Below are positions 1-8,806 of a stretch of 64,000 nt of DNA, one piece after another; within the stretch, counting starts at the first letter, position 1; each line of letters begins with the position of its first letter. The position numbers were made by a program, and so were the translations under genes. The notes beneath the pieces are model-generated. The model saw nothing but the letters and a program-made list of their open reading frames with translations. It did no database searches and had not been told where the DNA came from. The DNA comes from Cellulophaga sp. L1A9 (GTDB taxonomy: Bacteria > Bacteroidota > Bacteroidia > Flavobacteriales > Flavobacteriaceae): NCBI RefSeq assembly GCF_009797025.1, contig NZ_CP047027.1, positions 248,001 to 312,000 of the forward strand. Direction: 5' to 3'.

Positions 1-59
1 ATCATAGCTTCAAGGCTTATAGTCCTAGACCTTCAACTCAATTAAATTTACTACCATAA
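1..59 (+). CDS. possible 3' tail of an upstream gene (partial)
   Basis: Reading frame 3 is open from the window edge to a TAA at 57-59 and ends in ...YSPRPSTQLNLLP. It stops 10 bases before the next gene, which is operon-like spacing. Frame 1 is also open until 45, so the choice of frame is uncertain. The fragment is too short to assign a family. Confidence 0.3.
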   Translation, partial: HSFKAYSPRPSTQLNLLP

Positions 60-69
60 GATTTAAAGG

Positions 70-1374
70 ATGAATTACCATTTTAGCTTACATCGGTTTA
101 CCCAAAAAACCGTATTACTGCTCTTTTTAATAGGAACAAATACTGTTTTCTCACAAAAGCCCATTCCAAAACAATCGGATAGATTGCAACAGTATTTAGG
201 ATTCTGGGTTAGTTCAATTGATTATAAAACGGATAGTGTGGCCAAGGCACCTCTAATCAAAATGAACAACTATCCTAAAATAGATCATACCACAATGGCC
301 GTAGATGTGTTTCAACGGGATGGCGAAATCTACAATCATACCTTAACAGAACTTATTGGATACGACACCAAGACCGATTCACTTTTTGCTTTGGGTAAAA
401 GTGCTCAAGGCCAAATGTTCCTTGGTACAGGAGCGTTTACCACCCAAAGCGACTGGATAATGAAAGACCGGGACTTTACAGGAAAAGAAACCATGACAGT
501 TAGTTTTGATTTTAAAAATCAAACTGATGTATACCTAAAGGGAGTAAATCCGCAGAACGAAATGCTTTGGCAAACGCGCTATATCAAGAAAAATCCAAAG
601 CATAAAAATATAGGAATACAGTTAGTTTCAGTGCATGAAGAAATGCAGAAGAATCCTAAAGAGACCCTGAAGTACCTTGATAGAATGGGCTATAGCTATA
701 TTGAAACTTTTGTTTATAAAGATCGTTCGTTTTATGGACTATCTCCCATGGATTTTAAAAAACTGGTGGAAAAAAATAACCTGAAATTCACGGGATCCAT
801 GACGTTTTACGACCTCCCTTCCGATGACCATCAAGCTTGGAAAAAAGCTATGAAATGGTGGAAGGAATGCATCGAAGACCACAGGCAAGCAGGTGTGGAA
901 TACCTTACCATATCCAATAATCAAATTAAAGAAATTGAGACCCTTTCCGAACTCAAAAGATATGCTGAGTACTACACGGCTATTGGAAAACTTTGTAAAG
1001 AAAGAGGAATCAGGTTCGCTTACCATAATCATTCCGATGAATTTAAAACGGTAGAAAACAAGGTTGTTTATGACTACCTCCTAGAAAACACAGATCCGGA
1101 ATATGTTAGTTTTCAAGCCGATCTGTATTGGATGCATTTTTCACAAATAAACCCCATTGACTACTTTAAAAAATACAAGAACCGGTTTATAAGCTGGCAT
1201 GTAAAAGATTACAAAGAACTTGGCCAGAGCGGCAAAATGGATTTTGAGCTCTACTTTGAATACACAGAAACTGCGGGCGTCAAATATATTGTGGCTGAAG
1301 TGGAAGCCTATAATTACCCCGTGTGGTATAGCATTAACGCAGCTTGGAACTATTTATATTTTAACATATTATAA
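70..1374 (+). CDS. exported lipocalin-like / sugar phosphate isomerase-epimerase (TIM barrel) fusion
   Basis: The protein (434 aa) begins with a signal peptide (hydrophobic stretch at about residues 12-28, ending VFSQ). Residues about 35-175 are rich in beta strands and look like a lipocalin or DUF1579-type barrel; this is inference. Residues about 190-434 match the xylose-isomerase-like TIM barrel of the sugar phosphate isomerase/epimerase (AP endonuclease 2) superfamily. Visible elements are GIQLVSVHEEM, the Glu of YIETFVY, AYHNHSDEF, the Asp of FQADLYW, WHVKD and the Glu pair in VAEVEAY, which are the usual metal-binding positions. Such exported isomerases often sit with Gfo/Idh/MocA oxidoreductases and ThuA proteins in sugar-catabolic loci, and a ThuA gene follows 25 bases downstream. 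Substrate unknown. Confidence 0.8.
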   Translation: MNYHFSLHRFTQKTVLLLFLIGTNTVFSQKPIPKQSDRLQQYLGFWVSSIDYKTDSVAKAPLIKMNNYPKIDHTTMAVDVFQRDGEIYNHTLTELIGYDTKTDSLFALGKSAQGQMFLGTGAFTTQSDWIMKDRDFTGKETMTVSFDFKNQTDVYLKGVNPQNEMLWQTRYIKKNPKHKNIGIQLVSVHEEMQKNPKETLKYLDRMGYSYIETFVYKDRSFYGLSPMDFKKLVEKNNLKFTGSMTFYDLPSDDHQAWKKAMKWWKECIEDHRQAGVEYLTISNNQIKEIETLSELKRYAEYYTAIGKLCKERGIRFAYHNHSDEFKTVENKVVYDYLLENTDPEYVSFQADLYWMHFSQINPIDYFKKYKNRFISWHVKDYKELGQSGKMDFELYFEYTETAGVKYIVAEVEAYNYPVWYSINAAWNYLYFNIL

Positions 1375-1399
1375 CCATCATTCTCAACACGTAAACGTT

Positions 1400-2158
1400 A
1401 TGAAAACAAGAATTTTATCATTAACCTGTTTTATCATTTTCACTTGCAACCAAATGGCTTTTGCTCAAGACCAATTTAAGGTGTTATTGTTTACCGTACA
1501 AGATACTTGGCATTATGAGTGCATTCCCACTGCGGTAGCTGCTTTCCATAAAATGGCTACTGAACATCAGTTTAAGTTTGATTGGACGCAAAGCCCAGAA
1601 GATCTTGCCCTAAAATTACCATCTTACGATGTGGTTGTATTTTTAAATGCTGATGCTGATATCTTAACTGATGACCAGCTTGAAGTACTAAAAACACACC
1701 TCCACAACGGCAAAGGTTTTGTGGGAGTCCACTCTACTTCTGATAGTAAAATTAGAAACCTTTGGTTTGATAATCTTGTAGGCGGAGTTTTTAAAGACCA
1801 TCCCCAATTTCAGGCAGCGGTACTAAAGAATCACGATGTAAATTTCCCGTCTAACCTACACCTACCCGAAAAATGGTTGTGGAGTGAAGAATGGTATAAT
1901 TTTGAACTCTTAAAATCAGAACATATTAAAGTACTCCTTTCCGTAGATGAAAACACCTATGATTACCAAAAAGGATACGACGAAATACCGCTTAAAGGTA
2001 TGGGCAAAAACCACCCTATCGCGTGGTATCAATTTTACGAAGGAGGGCGCTCATTTTATACTACACTTGGTCATAAACCAGAAGCCTTTCATAATCAAAC
2101 GTATTTAGACCATTTATTTGGTGGTATCTATTGGGCTGCGAAAGGCGATAAAAAATAA
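1400..2158 (+). CDS. exported ThuA-like domain protein
   Basis: ThuA domain proteins have a glutamine-amidotransferase-like (flavodoxin-type) fold and occur in trehalose and other sugar utilisation loci; their chemistry is not well defined. I chose the ATG at 1400, giving 252 aa starting MKTRILSLTCFIIF with signal peptide ending AFAQ. The longer frame from 1220 would run deep into the upstream gene. ThuA marks include VLLFTVQDTWHYE, the YDVVVFLNAD strand, GKGFVGVHS, and the C-terminal NHPIAWYQFYEGGRSFYTTLGH followed by GGIYWAA. It is in the same direction as the isomerase fusion upstream, so the two probably form one operon. A second ThuA gene lies at 59372-60970. Confidence 0.88.
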   Translation: MKTRILSLTCFIIFTCNQMAFAQDQFKVLLFTVQDTWHYECIPTAVAAFHKMATEHQFKFDWTQSPEDLALKLPSYDVVVFLNADADILTDDQLEVLKTHLHNGKGFVGVHSTSDSKIRNLWFDNLVGGVFKDHPQFQAAVLKNHDVNFPSNLHLPEKWLWSEEWYNFELLKSEHIKVLLSVDENTYDYQKGYDEIPLKGMGKNHPIAWYQFYEGGRSFYTTLGHKPEAFHNQTYLDHLFGGIYWAAKGDKK

Positions 2159-2301
2159 ACTTTTTATTGACAGAGCGCTATGGTATAAATTTAATGGTCG
2201 GTATATCACTATTTCGAGAAACAGCCCCTTTTTATCATCTGTATTCGCTTTTAATGCTTTTTTTAATCAACAAATCATCACCTAAATTATAAACCAAACT
2301 T

Positions 2302-3006
2302 ATGTTAGCAGGACATTATACCACCGCTTTAATCGCAAACCAAAAATTTCCAAAAGGAAGTTTACTCTATTTTTTAATAGCCTCACAGTTGCAGGATTTA
2401 TTGTGGTTCACGTTTCATATAGTTGGTTTAGAACCTACAGGACCCAGTGATGTATTAGATACTACGTTGAGCAACATGAAGGTTGATATGCTGTATAGTC
2501 ACGATTTACTTCCACAAATATTTTGGTTGGTTGTCATCTTTTTAGTTGGTAAAATTTTATTCAAGAGCACCCAAATTGGAGTTGTGGGCGCTGCTTTAGT
2601 CGCTGGGCACTTTATACTAGATTTCTTTTCAGGGCACCCACATCATCTATTTGGAGCAGAAACTCCAGCGGTTGCTCTAGGACTTTATGCCTCAAATATT
2701 TACTTAGCAATAGCTATAGAAGCCATTTTCTGTATTCTTATCCTGTGGTATTTCTTTAAACAAGAAGCCCAAAACGGAGTTCAACATACCTCGAAAAACA
2801 AAGCTTCAATTATAGGCCTGTTCGTGTTTGGTATTGTTTTTATGCTATCGATTGCAACAACTTCATTTAGACAATTACTTAATATTCCCAATTTTGATTT
2901 AGGCTTCAATTCAAACATACCTACGTTAGTACTTACCTACATAGGAATGATTTTTTATCTAAATTATTTCGTGCCGAAATTACACCTTGATGAAAACAAT
3001 CTCTAA
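2302..3006 (+). CDS. multi-pass membrane protein, DUF457/YdjM-like metal-dependent hydrolase family
   Basis: A 234-aa protein with about six membrane segments. It starts MLAGHYTTALIAN and contains YSHDLLPQ and GHFILDFFSGHPHH. The conserved His near the N terminus, the SHD element and the HxxxD/HPHH element resemble the membrane-bound putative metal-dependent hydrolases of the DUF457/YdjM group, whose physiological role is not settled. No signal peptide apart from the first membrane helix. It stands alone, 143 bases after the ThuA gene. The membrane topology is clear; the family is moderately sure. Confidence 0.65.
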   Translation: MLAGHYTTALIANQKFPKGSLLYFLIASQLQDLLWFTFHIVGLEPTGPSDVLDTTLSNMKVDMLYSHDLLPQIFWLVVIFLVGKILFKSTQIGVVGAALVAGHFILDFFSGHPHHLFGAETPAVALGLYASNIYLAIAIEAIFCILILWYFFKQEAQNGVQHTSKNKASIIGLFVFGIVFMLSIATTSFRQLLNIPNFDLGFNSNIPTLVLTYIGMIFYLNYFVPKLHLDENNL

Positions 3007-3105
3007 ATAAAGACTACGGTCTTTTGTAGCAAAAAAAATTGCTAATGGTAACTACGCAAGAAAATTAAAAAAACAGATTTTAATCTTCAAACCCGAATAA
3101 ACCGC

Positions 3106-3885
3106 CTATTCTTTAGTTAGCTTTTTCAGCATCTCAACAGCATTTTTATTTTCCGAATTTAAGTCAAGAGATTTTTTGTAGTTCAAGATTGCTAATTCTT
3201 CCTTACCCAATTTCATATAAGTTTCGCCCAAACTATCATAGACATTCGAAGAAGTTGGATATTGCTCTGAATTCAATAATAACACCTGCAAAGCTTCAGA
3301 AAAATGACCCTTTCTCATTAAACCATACCCAACACTATTCATAGCATATTCATTCATCCACGTGTCTTTAAATCCTTCTTCTTTTAATGCTTGAAACCTT
3401 TTAACAGTTTGTTGAATTTTAGGAATACTATCTTTTTCATAATTATGATAGAGTATCTTATTCATTTCTTTTTCTAAAGATTCTTTTTTAGTAGCCAAAA
3501 TTTCAATATCAAACATTAACGTTTCTTTAGCTGGAATACCAGTACCCCCTTTTTCGCCATAAGCCAAATAATAGGGCATAATAAAAATTCCTCTATCTCC
3601 TACTTTCAATATCGAGAGTGCTTCATTATAACCTTTTATTAAATTTTTTGAGGGATATTCACTAGCAAAAGTTCCTTCCCTATCTCTAGAAGAGTCTAGT
3701 TTTTCTCCATTAGATAGCCAAAGAGTATAATGTTGAATTGCTATAGCGCCTGAATCAATAGCCCGTCCTTCTCCCTTTTGTGTCAAAAAATATTTCAGCC
3801 CAGACGTAGTCGTTATAGTATCTTTAACTTGCGAAAATAATAAGTGACAGACTAGAGTAAAGAAGACCGTTAAAAAGCTTTTCAT
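3106..3885 (-). CDS. exported FKBP-type peptidyl-prolyl isomerase with C-terminal TPR module
   Basis: I chose the ATG at 3885, which gives MKSFLTVFFTLVCHLLFSQ, a good signal peptide; a start at 3945 would add 20 unlikely residues. Residues about 25-135 form an FKBP domain: TTTSGLKYFLTQKGEG, IQHYTLWLSNGEKLDSS, LIKGYNEALSILKVGDRGIFIMPYYLAYGEKG and the final LMFDIEIL. It should catalyse prolyl cis-trans isomerisation in the periplasm or outer envelope. Residues about 165-259 form two or three TPRs (GHFSEALQVLL, SNVYDSLGETYMKLGKEELAILNYKKSLDLN). The tail closely resembles the TPR tail of the alpha/beta hydrolase at 12277-13440. Single-gene unit, divergent from the broken lipoprotein gene. Confidence 0.88.
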   Translation of the reverse strand: MKSFLTVFFTLVCHLLFSQVKDTITTTSGLKYFLTQKGEGRAIDSGAIAIQHYTLWLSNGEKLDSSRDREGTFASEYPSKNLIKGYNEALSILKVGDRGIFIMPYYLAYGEKGGTGIPAKETLMFDIEILATKKESLEKEMNKILYHNYEKDSIPKIQQTVKRFQALKEEGFKDTWMNEYAMNSVGYGLMRKGHFSEALQVLLLNSEQYPTSSNVYDSLGETYMKLGKEELAILNYKKSLDLNSENKNAVEMLKKLTKE

Positions 3886-4105
3886 AATTTGATAGTGTAT
3901 ATTTTCCATAAATATACTACTTAAAATCGTATTTAATTTATACACAAACTTAATTAGAAACAGCTAAACTTAGAGGCTAGTACACATCTACTCCTGAAAA
4001 TTCTAAGAAGTTTTTTGTCTATTTTATAATTACTAAAGTAGCTATGTGAGTAGAGAATTAATCAAACAGTAAAACATTATAAAATAGTTTCAAAAACATT
4101 TTCAA

Positions 4106-4462
4106 TTGAATAAATCAGCCCTAACTTTAATAAAAACAGTAGGAGTACGAATTGTAATCCTTACATTAACTAGTTGCGGGTTTTTTAATGTGATCTCAAA
4201 ACAATATTATTTTACTTCTCAAAGTGGGGTTAGACCTGAAAAAAATTGGTTCCAACCAAAAAAGACTCTTATGTCTTAAAAATACAGGATATAACAAAAA
4301 CAGATGGTGTTTATCTGTTTTGTTCCGTTTGGGATAAAGAGGATTTACGATATAAACTAGCGAATTGTAATAGCGAAAATGCAAATTTCTTTTATTCGAT
4401 TTTTTAAAAATGGTCGATTTTTAATAAACAATTTAGATCCTAAAAAAAATCATCTAGAATAG
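4106..4462 (+). pseudogene. small lipoprotein gene broken by two frameshifts
   Basis: A TTG at 4106 begins a frame (NKSALTLIKTVGVRIVILTL) leading into a lipobox TSCG, then YYFTSQSGVRPEKNWF, and stops at 4277-4279. From the A6 run around 4258-4263 the neighbouring frame carries on sensibly (KDSYVLKIQDITKTDGVYLF, CSVWDKEDLRYKLANCN, ENANFFYSIF) to a stop at the TTTTTTAAAAA tract near 4400-4410. A third frame then continues KNGRFLINNLDPKKNHLE to TAG at 4460-4462. Read together these make a protein of roughly 118 aa. Both breaks are at homopolymer runs, so decay, phase variation and sequencing error all remain possible. Function unknown. Confidence 0.6.
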
Positions 4463-4464
4463 TG

Positions 4465-4503
4465 TAATCACCTCCATGATTAGAATATACACGGAGGTGA
4501 TTA
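4465..4503. terminator. inverted repeat, likely bidirectional terminator
   Basis: TAATCACCTCC (4465-4475) pairs with GGAGGTGATTA (4493-4503), an 11-bp perfect stem with a 17-base loop. It lies between the end of the broken lipoprotein gene (plus) and the end of the TonB receptor gene (minus). There is no long T-run, so a plain structural role is possible. Confidence 0.5.
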
Positions 4504-4580
4504 TAAACCATTAAGGTATCAGCATTCACTGTTTTTCTTTCTCAAAATTTTAACTGACTACAGCGCTACTAGTACTTTGT

Positions 4581-6875
4581 TTATAGTGTATATTCAATCT
4601 TTACTCCTCCAAACCAGTTTCTCGGCATTCCAGGGTAATAATAACGAGGTTCTGCACCACCAAACCCTACGGCATTTATAAGAATGGATGAAGCATAGGC
4701 TTCATCCGTAAAATTATTTACACCTGCATTAACTCCAATGGTAAGATGATCTGTAATATTATTTTTATAGGACAACTTAGCATTAAAAATAGTATACGCT
4801 TCAGAGTACAATGTATTTTCATCATTAAGAGGCATATCTCCTATATGAAGTACATTGGCATTCAGACTAATATTTTTAAGTCCAAAACGTATTCCTCCGT
4901 TTACTTTTTTATTAGGTACTCCTGTTAGTTCGTTACCTGAATAATTAGCTGTTCTATCTACAAAATCAATAAATCTATGCTGTGTGATTTCAGCATTAAT
5001 ATATGGAGAGACAATTAAGCCATTTATAAAGGTATGCGTGTATGACATGGAAAGTTCGAGTCCCTTATGTTCTGTTTTTCCTGCATTCCTGCCTATATAC
5101 TGATCATCACCTACTCGCTCAGCCACCAATAAATTATTTATATCAAGTAAATAAGCTGATAGTTGCAGGTGCAATGCACGATTAAATACATAGACTTCAC
5201 TGCCTATTTCATAATTAAAACCTGTTTCGGGACCAAGATCGGGATTAATAATACCTTCTGGAGTTAATGTTTCTTCAATAGACGGGTAATTAAATCCTCG
5301 GCTTACATTAACATAAGCGTTTGTATTTGAATTTAATTGATATAATACATTTAGATTGGGAGCAAAAATAGGATCAAAATTACGATTGGCATCCTTATTA
5401 TCCGCTCCAGTATTAAATACATCTGTAAAATCATAATTGGTCTTATTAATATTTACACCTAATTGCGCTTTTAATTTTTCAGTAATAGGTAGCGTTATTG
5501 TGGCAAAAACATTTAAGTTATTTCGGTTTTCCATATTGTCACTTAGCAGTGAACCTTCTAAACTACCACTCCCATTAGTACCCTCGTATAAATTTTCTTT
5601 AGTTTTCCAATGGTATTTATCCCTATAAAATTCTCCTCCGAAACTTAAATTTGCTTTATTTTCCAAAAACAAAAAATCCTTTGCAAAGAGTGTTCGCATC
5701 CCGTAACTATCAGTGAATTCGTCTAAAATATTAAATGGACGTGGTTCATAATGATCTAAATAATTATAAAAAATAGCCGTTGTATTACTGAAATTTTCAG
5801 AAAATAGATGTGTATAATGTAGCCCTGCGAGCACTTGCTTATTATCCTCATAACCTTGAGCAGTGCCCCAAGTAAATGCCGCTTGGGTAGGGTCTTCTTC
5901 AAAAGCTGTTTTACTAATAGAACTCGGAATTTGCGCGTTATAATCGGTATAATTAAACAATACTCCAATTTTGTTTTTTTTATCAAAAGAGTAGCTAGAA
6001 TTTAAAAAAACAGTACTCCGCTCATACGTACTATTGTCTCGAAAACCATCAAACTGCATATGATCATAATTTAGATTGAATGTTGATTTATTAGCTGCTG
6101 TAGCGATAGAAACGCTATTTTTTATCAAGCCAAAACTTCCTACTGTATTAGTGCTTTTTAAATAGGTTTCACCTGCTGAGGCTTGCTTTGAATTCAGCAA
6201 TAATGTGCCCCCTAGATTAGTTCCGTATTGGGTAGCTTTTGGGCCTTTTACTACTTCTATATCTGAAATATCTTCAGCATTGAAAGCATCAATAGCGGTA
6301 GATCCAGCACCATTCGTGATGGGAATACCATTATAATAAGCTCTAACTTTATTCGTCCCATATAACGTACGGGATCCTACCCCACGGATCACAATTCTAT
6401 TTGTATTCAGGGCACCGCTTTGTATATAAACCCCAGGTGTCTCATTTATAGCAGAGACTAAATCAATAGGACTGTATTGATCCAATTTAATTGCTGTGGT
6501 CTTAGCGGTTGGAATGATAATCTTACTTTGCTTTTGATAGGTAGATAATATAATCACTTCCTCAAGAGCTTGTGTATTTTCTAAAGCAGACAGCTGAAAT
6601 ACATTGCTGTTTTTAGATATTACAAATTCTTTACTGTAATAACCTGGATGTTGGAGCTTAATTTTTAAAGGGAGCTGATACGTTTCCGCTATTGTAAAAA
6701 CACCTGCTGCATTTGTCTTGGAAATAACTTTATTCTTCCATAAAATAGCAACATCTAGAATTGGAGTATGTGTTTCGTCAATGACGCGACCACTAACATT
6801 TTGAGCATATGTTTTAGTTGTTGTGGTGCATAAAAGAATACCCACCATTAATAAGTTTAACGATAAAAATTTCAT
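4581..6875 (-). CDS. TonB-dependent outer membrane receptor (candidate PQQ/cofactor importer)
   Basis: 764 aa with signal peptide ending TYAQ at about residue 25. Residues about 27-105 are a carboxypeptidase-regulatory-like domain (SGRVIDETHTPILDVAI...GVFTI). A plug domain follows at about 115-230 (SPIDLVSAINETPGVYIQSG, RIVIRGVGSR, YNGIPITNG, ISDIEVVKGPKATQYG), then a 22-strand-type barrel that ends in the aromatic motif VKIEYTL. It lacks a SusD partner, so it is of the FecA/cofactor-receptor kind rather than SusC. It follows the PQQ-type dehydrogenase gene by 26 bases on the same strand, so I infer cotranscription and possible uptake of PQQ, as known for E. coli PqqU/YncD. The substrate is not shown by the sequence alone. 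Confidence 0.9.
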   Translation of the reverse strand: MKFLSLNLLMVGILLCTTTTKTYAQNVSGRVIDETHTPILDVAILWKNKVISKTNAAGVFTIAETYQLPLKIKLQHPGYYSKEFVISKNSNVFQLSALENTQALEEVIILSTYQKQSKIIIPTAKTTAIKLDQYSPIDLVSAINETPGVYIQSGALNTNRIVIRGVGSRTLYGTNKVRAYYNGIPITNGAGSTAIDAFNAEDISDIEVVKGPKATQYGTNLGGTLLLNSKQASAGETYLKSTNTVGSFGLIKNSVSIATAANKSTFNLNYDHMQFDGFRDNSTYERSTVFLNSSYSFDKKNKIGVLFNYTDYNAQIPSSISKTAFEEDPTQAAFTWGTAQGYEDNKQVLAGLHYTHLFSENFSNTTAIFYNYLDHYEPRPFNILDEFTDSYGMRTLFAKDFLFLENKANLSFGGEFYRDKYHWKTKENLYEGTNGSGSLEGSLLSDNMENRNNLNVFATITLPITEKLKAQLGVNINKTNYDFTDVFNTGADNKDANRNFDPIFAPNLNVLYQLNSNTNAYVNVSRGFNYPSIEETLTPEGIINPDLGPETGFNYEIGSEVYVFNRALHLQLSAYLLDINNLLVAERVGDDQYIGRNAGKTEHKGLELSMSYTHTFINGLIVSPYINAEITQHRFIDFVDRTANYSGNELTGVPNKKVNGGIRFGLKNISLNANVLHIGDMPLNDENTLYSEAYTIFNAKLSYKNNITDHLTIGVNAGVNNFTDEAYASSILINAVGFGGAEPRYYYPGMPRNWFGGVKIEYTL

Positions 6876-6901
6876 GTTGTTCTAAGCTTGGTTGTTAGGA
6901 A

Positions 6902-8197
6902 CTATTTGATATAACTTACTTTCCAGATGGTATTACCCGAATCATCATTTACTAATAAATCTCCTGTAGGCATAACTGTAACGCAAACGGGTCTTCCATA
7001 TACTTCGGTATCATTGTTTTCTGAAATAAATCCGGTAAGAAAATCTTCTGGTGCAGACATGGGCTTGCCATCTTCAAAAGGAATAAATACCACCCGATAT
7101 CCTGAAAGCTCCGAGCGGTTCCAAGAACCATGTTGCCCTACAAATACGCCATTCTTATATTTTTCTGGAAAACTATCTTGATCATAAAACGTTAACCCTA
7201 AAGAAGCGGTATGTGGCCCTACAGACACATCTGGAACAATAGTTTTTGCCACTAAATCTGGTGCTTTTCCTTTTAGCCTAGGATCAGGAATGGCTCCATA
7301 ATATGCATAAGGCCAACCATAAAAGCCTCCTTTTTTTACACTAGTAACATAATCTGGCACCAAATTATCTCCAATTTTATCACGCTCATTCACAGCAGTC
7401 CATAGCGCACCATTTACTGGATTCCAGTCCATTCCAACTGGGTTTCTTAATCCACTAGCATATATTATTTCGTTTCCTCCATCTATATCTACTTCTAAGA
7501 TATTAGCACGACGAACCTCTTCTTCCATACCATATTCTGCCACATTACTTGCCGAACCCACAGAAATATAAATTTTATCTTCAGTTTTATTCGTGATAAT
7601 ATTTCGCGTCCAATGATTATTATACCCCCCTGCAGGAAGCGCTACAATTTTTTTTCCCTCAGAAGGATTCAATTTCGTTTGTCCGGCTTTGTAAGGATAT
7701 CGATACAGACCATCTGTATTTGCTACGTAAAAATTATCCTTGATAATTAACATCCCCAAAGGTTGTTTCAATTCTTCAAGAAAAGTTTCTCGCATTTCAA
7801 TCGTACCATCGTTATTGGCATCTCTTAACAAAGTGATCTTACCTGCACTATTTTTTGTATTGGCCTCACACACAAATATATCGCCGTTTGTGCCAATATA
7901 GGTCCAACGCGGATTTTGGAATCCGTCTGCAAATTTTGTGACTTCAAATCCTTCTGGAGCGATTGGCATCTTACCCGCGGGCCAATCTACAAGCTTATTT
8001 TGTTTGCTTACAGATTCTGTAGCATATGGTTTTGGTAAAACCAGTGCGCCAATCGCAGTTTGTACTGTATCTGCTGGTTGTTGAGAAATCATCGCTTTCA
8101 CATCTTCAGATACTTCTATTTTATTTTTCTCTTTAGATTTACAGCTAAAGAATACCGTTGCAATCGTAATAAATAATAAGGTAGTAGTTTTCTTCAT
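6902..8197 (-). CDS. PQQ-dependent sugar (sorbosone/aldose) dehydrogenase-like lipoprotein
   Basis: A 431-aa lipoprotein (lipobox TVFFSCKSK, Cys19). The body is the six-bladed propeller of the soluble PQQ glucose/aldose/L-sorbosone dehydrogenase family: GFEVTKFADGFQNPRW, GDIFVCEANT, NNHWTRNI, the hallmark GLRNPVGMDWNP, ERDKIGDNLVPDY, GGFYGWPYAYYG, VGPHTASLGLTFY, FVGQHGSWNRS and GDLLVNDDSGNTIWKVSY. Members oxidise aldoses or similar sugars in the periplasm using PQQ. The His residues of NHW and GPHTAS are plausible base and cofactor positions. First gene of a likely operon with the TonB receptor. I saw no PQQ synthesis operon in the window, so cofactor would have to be imported or made elsewhere. 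Confidence 0.85.
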   Translation of the reverse strand: MKKTTTLLFITIATVFFSCKSKEKNKIEVSEDVKAMISQQPADTVQTAIGALVLPKPYATESVSKQNKLVDWPAGKMPIAPEGFEVTKFADGFQNPRWTYIGTNGDIFVCEANTKNSAGKITLLRDANNDGTIEMRETFLEELKQPLGMLIIKDNFYVANTDGLYRYPYKAGQTKLNPSEGKKIVALPAGGYNNHWTRNIITNKTEDKIYISVGSASNVAEYGMEEEVRRANILEVDIDGGNEIIYASGLRNPVGMDWNPVNGALWTAVNERDKIGDNLVPDYVTSVKKGGFYGWPYAYYGAIPDPRLKGKAPDLVAKTIVPDVSVGPHTASLGLTFYDQDSFPEKYKNGVFVGQHGSWNRSELSGYRVVFIPFEDGKPMSAPEDFLTGFISENNDTEVYGRPVCVTVMPTGDLLVNDDSGNTIWKVSYIK

Positions 8198-8806
8198 GAT
8201 TAAAGTTTTTATGAAAATATAAGATTCATGATAGGTGTATTAACTCAATCGCTATTTTAAAAAAAAAATAACATAATTAATGTCATCTCATTCTGATTTT
8301 TTATGGTGGTGATACATCAAAAATTAGAATTTCAGCTATCCTAATGCCCAAGAGAGTTGGTGTAAACCAGCATTAAGCAGCTAAGAAAAATACCTTTCAA
8401 GAGGCAAGAGCATTAGAACTATTATTTTTCCAAAAAGTATCCTGAACGGTTTTTAAGTACTTTTAACATTCTCTCATTTCTCCTCAGAAATAAAATTTAA
8501 CTTTAAAACTATAGCTTTAATTTACGGACTAAACTTAGAGATATATGCTGTAATTGTTTTCACTATTTTACACCATATTAAAAATTGCTTGACATCTCTT
8601 TTGTTTGAAAAACCAAATTTTATTTCTTACATAAAGAAAGAGGTCTAAACTTTAGATGTTAATAAAACTATAAAATTAGGTACACTTTTTATATCTTTAG
8701 AAATGGATAAGGATGATTGATACAATACATTTCTTAAAAAGAACAACTTTACGTTTTCTTTTTGATGGTATTTAATGATTCTTCTACCAAAAAAACTAAC
8801 TGACAA
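8198..8806. other. 609-bp divergent intergenic region
   Basis: AT-rich DNA between the divergent dehydrogenase and histidine kinase genes. It must contain both promoters, but I could not fix a clear TAnnTTTG box for either. Short open frames here show no protein-like character. Confidence 0.5.

Noticed and set aside
1220..1399. N-terminal extension of the ThuA protein
   Set aside because: It overlaps the isomerase gene by 155 bases, while the ATG at 1400 starts a clear signal peptide.
4196..4384. 62-aa minus-strand gene
   Set aside because: It runs antisense to the broken lipoprotein gene, is rich in rare combinations of Phe/Leu/Tyr from AT-rich DNA, and has no protein-like features.
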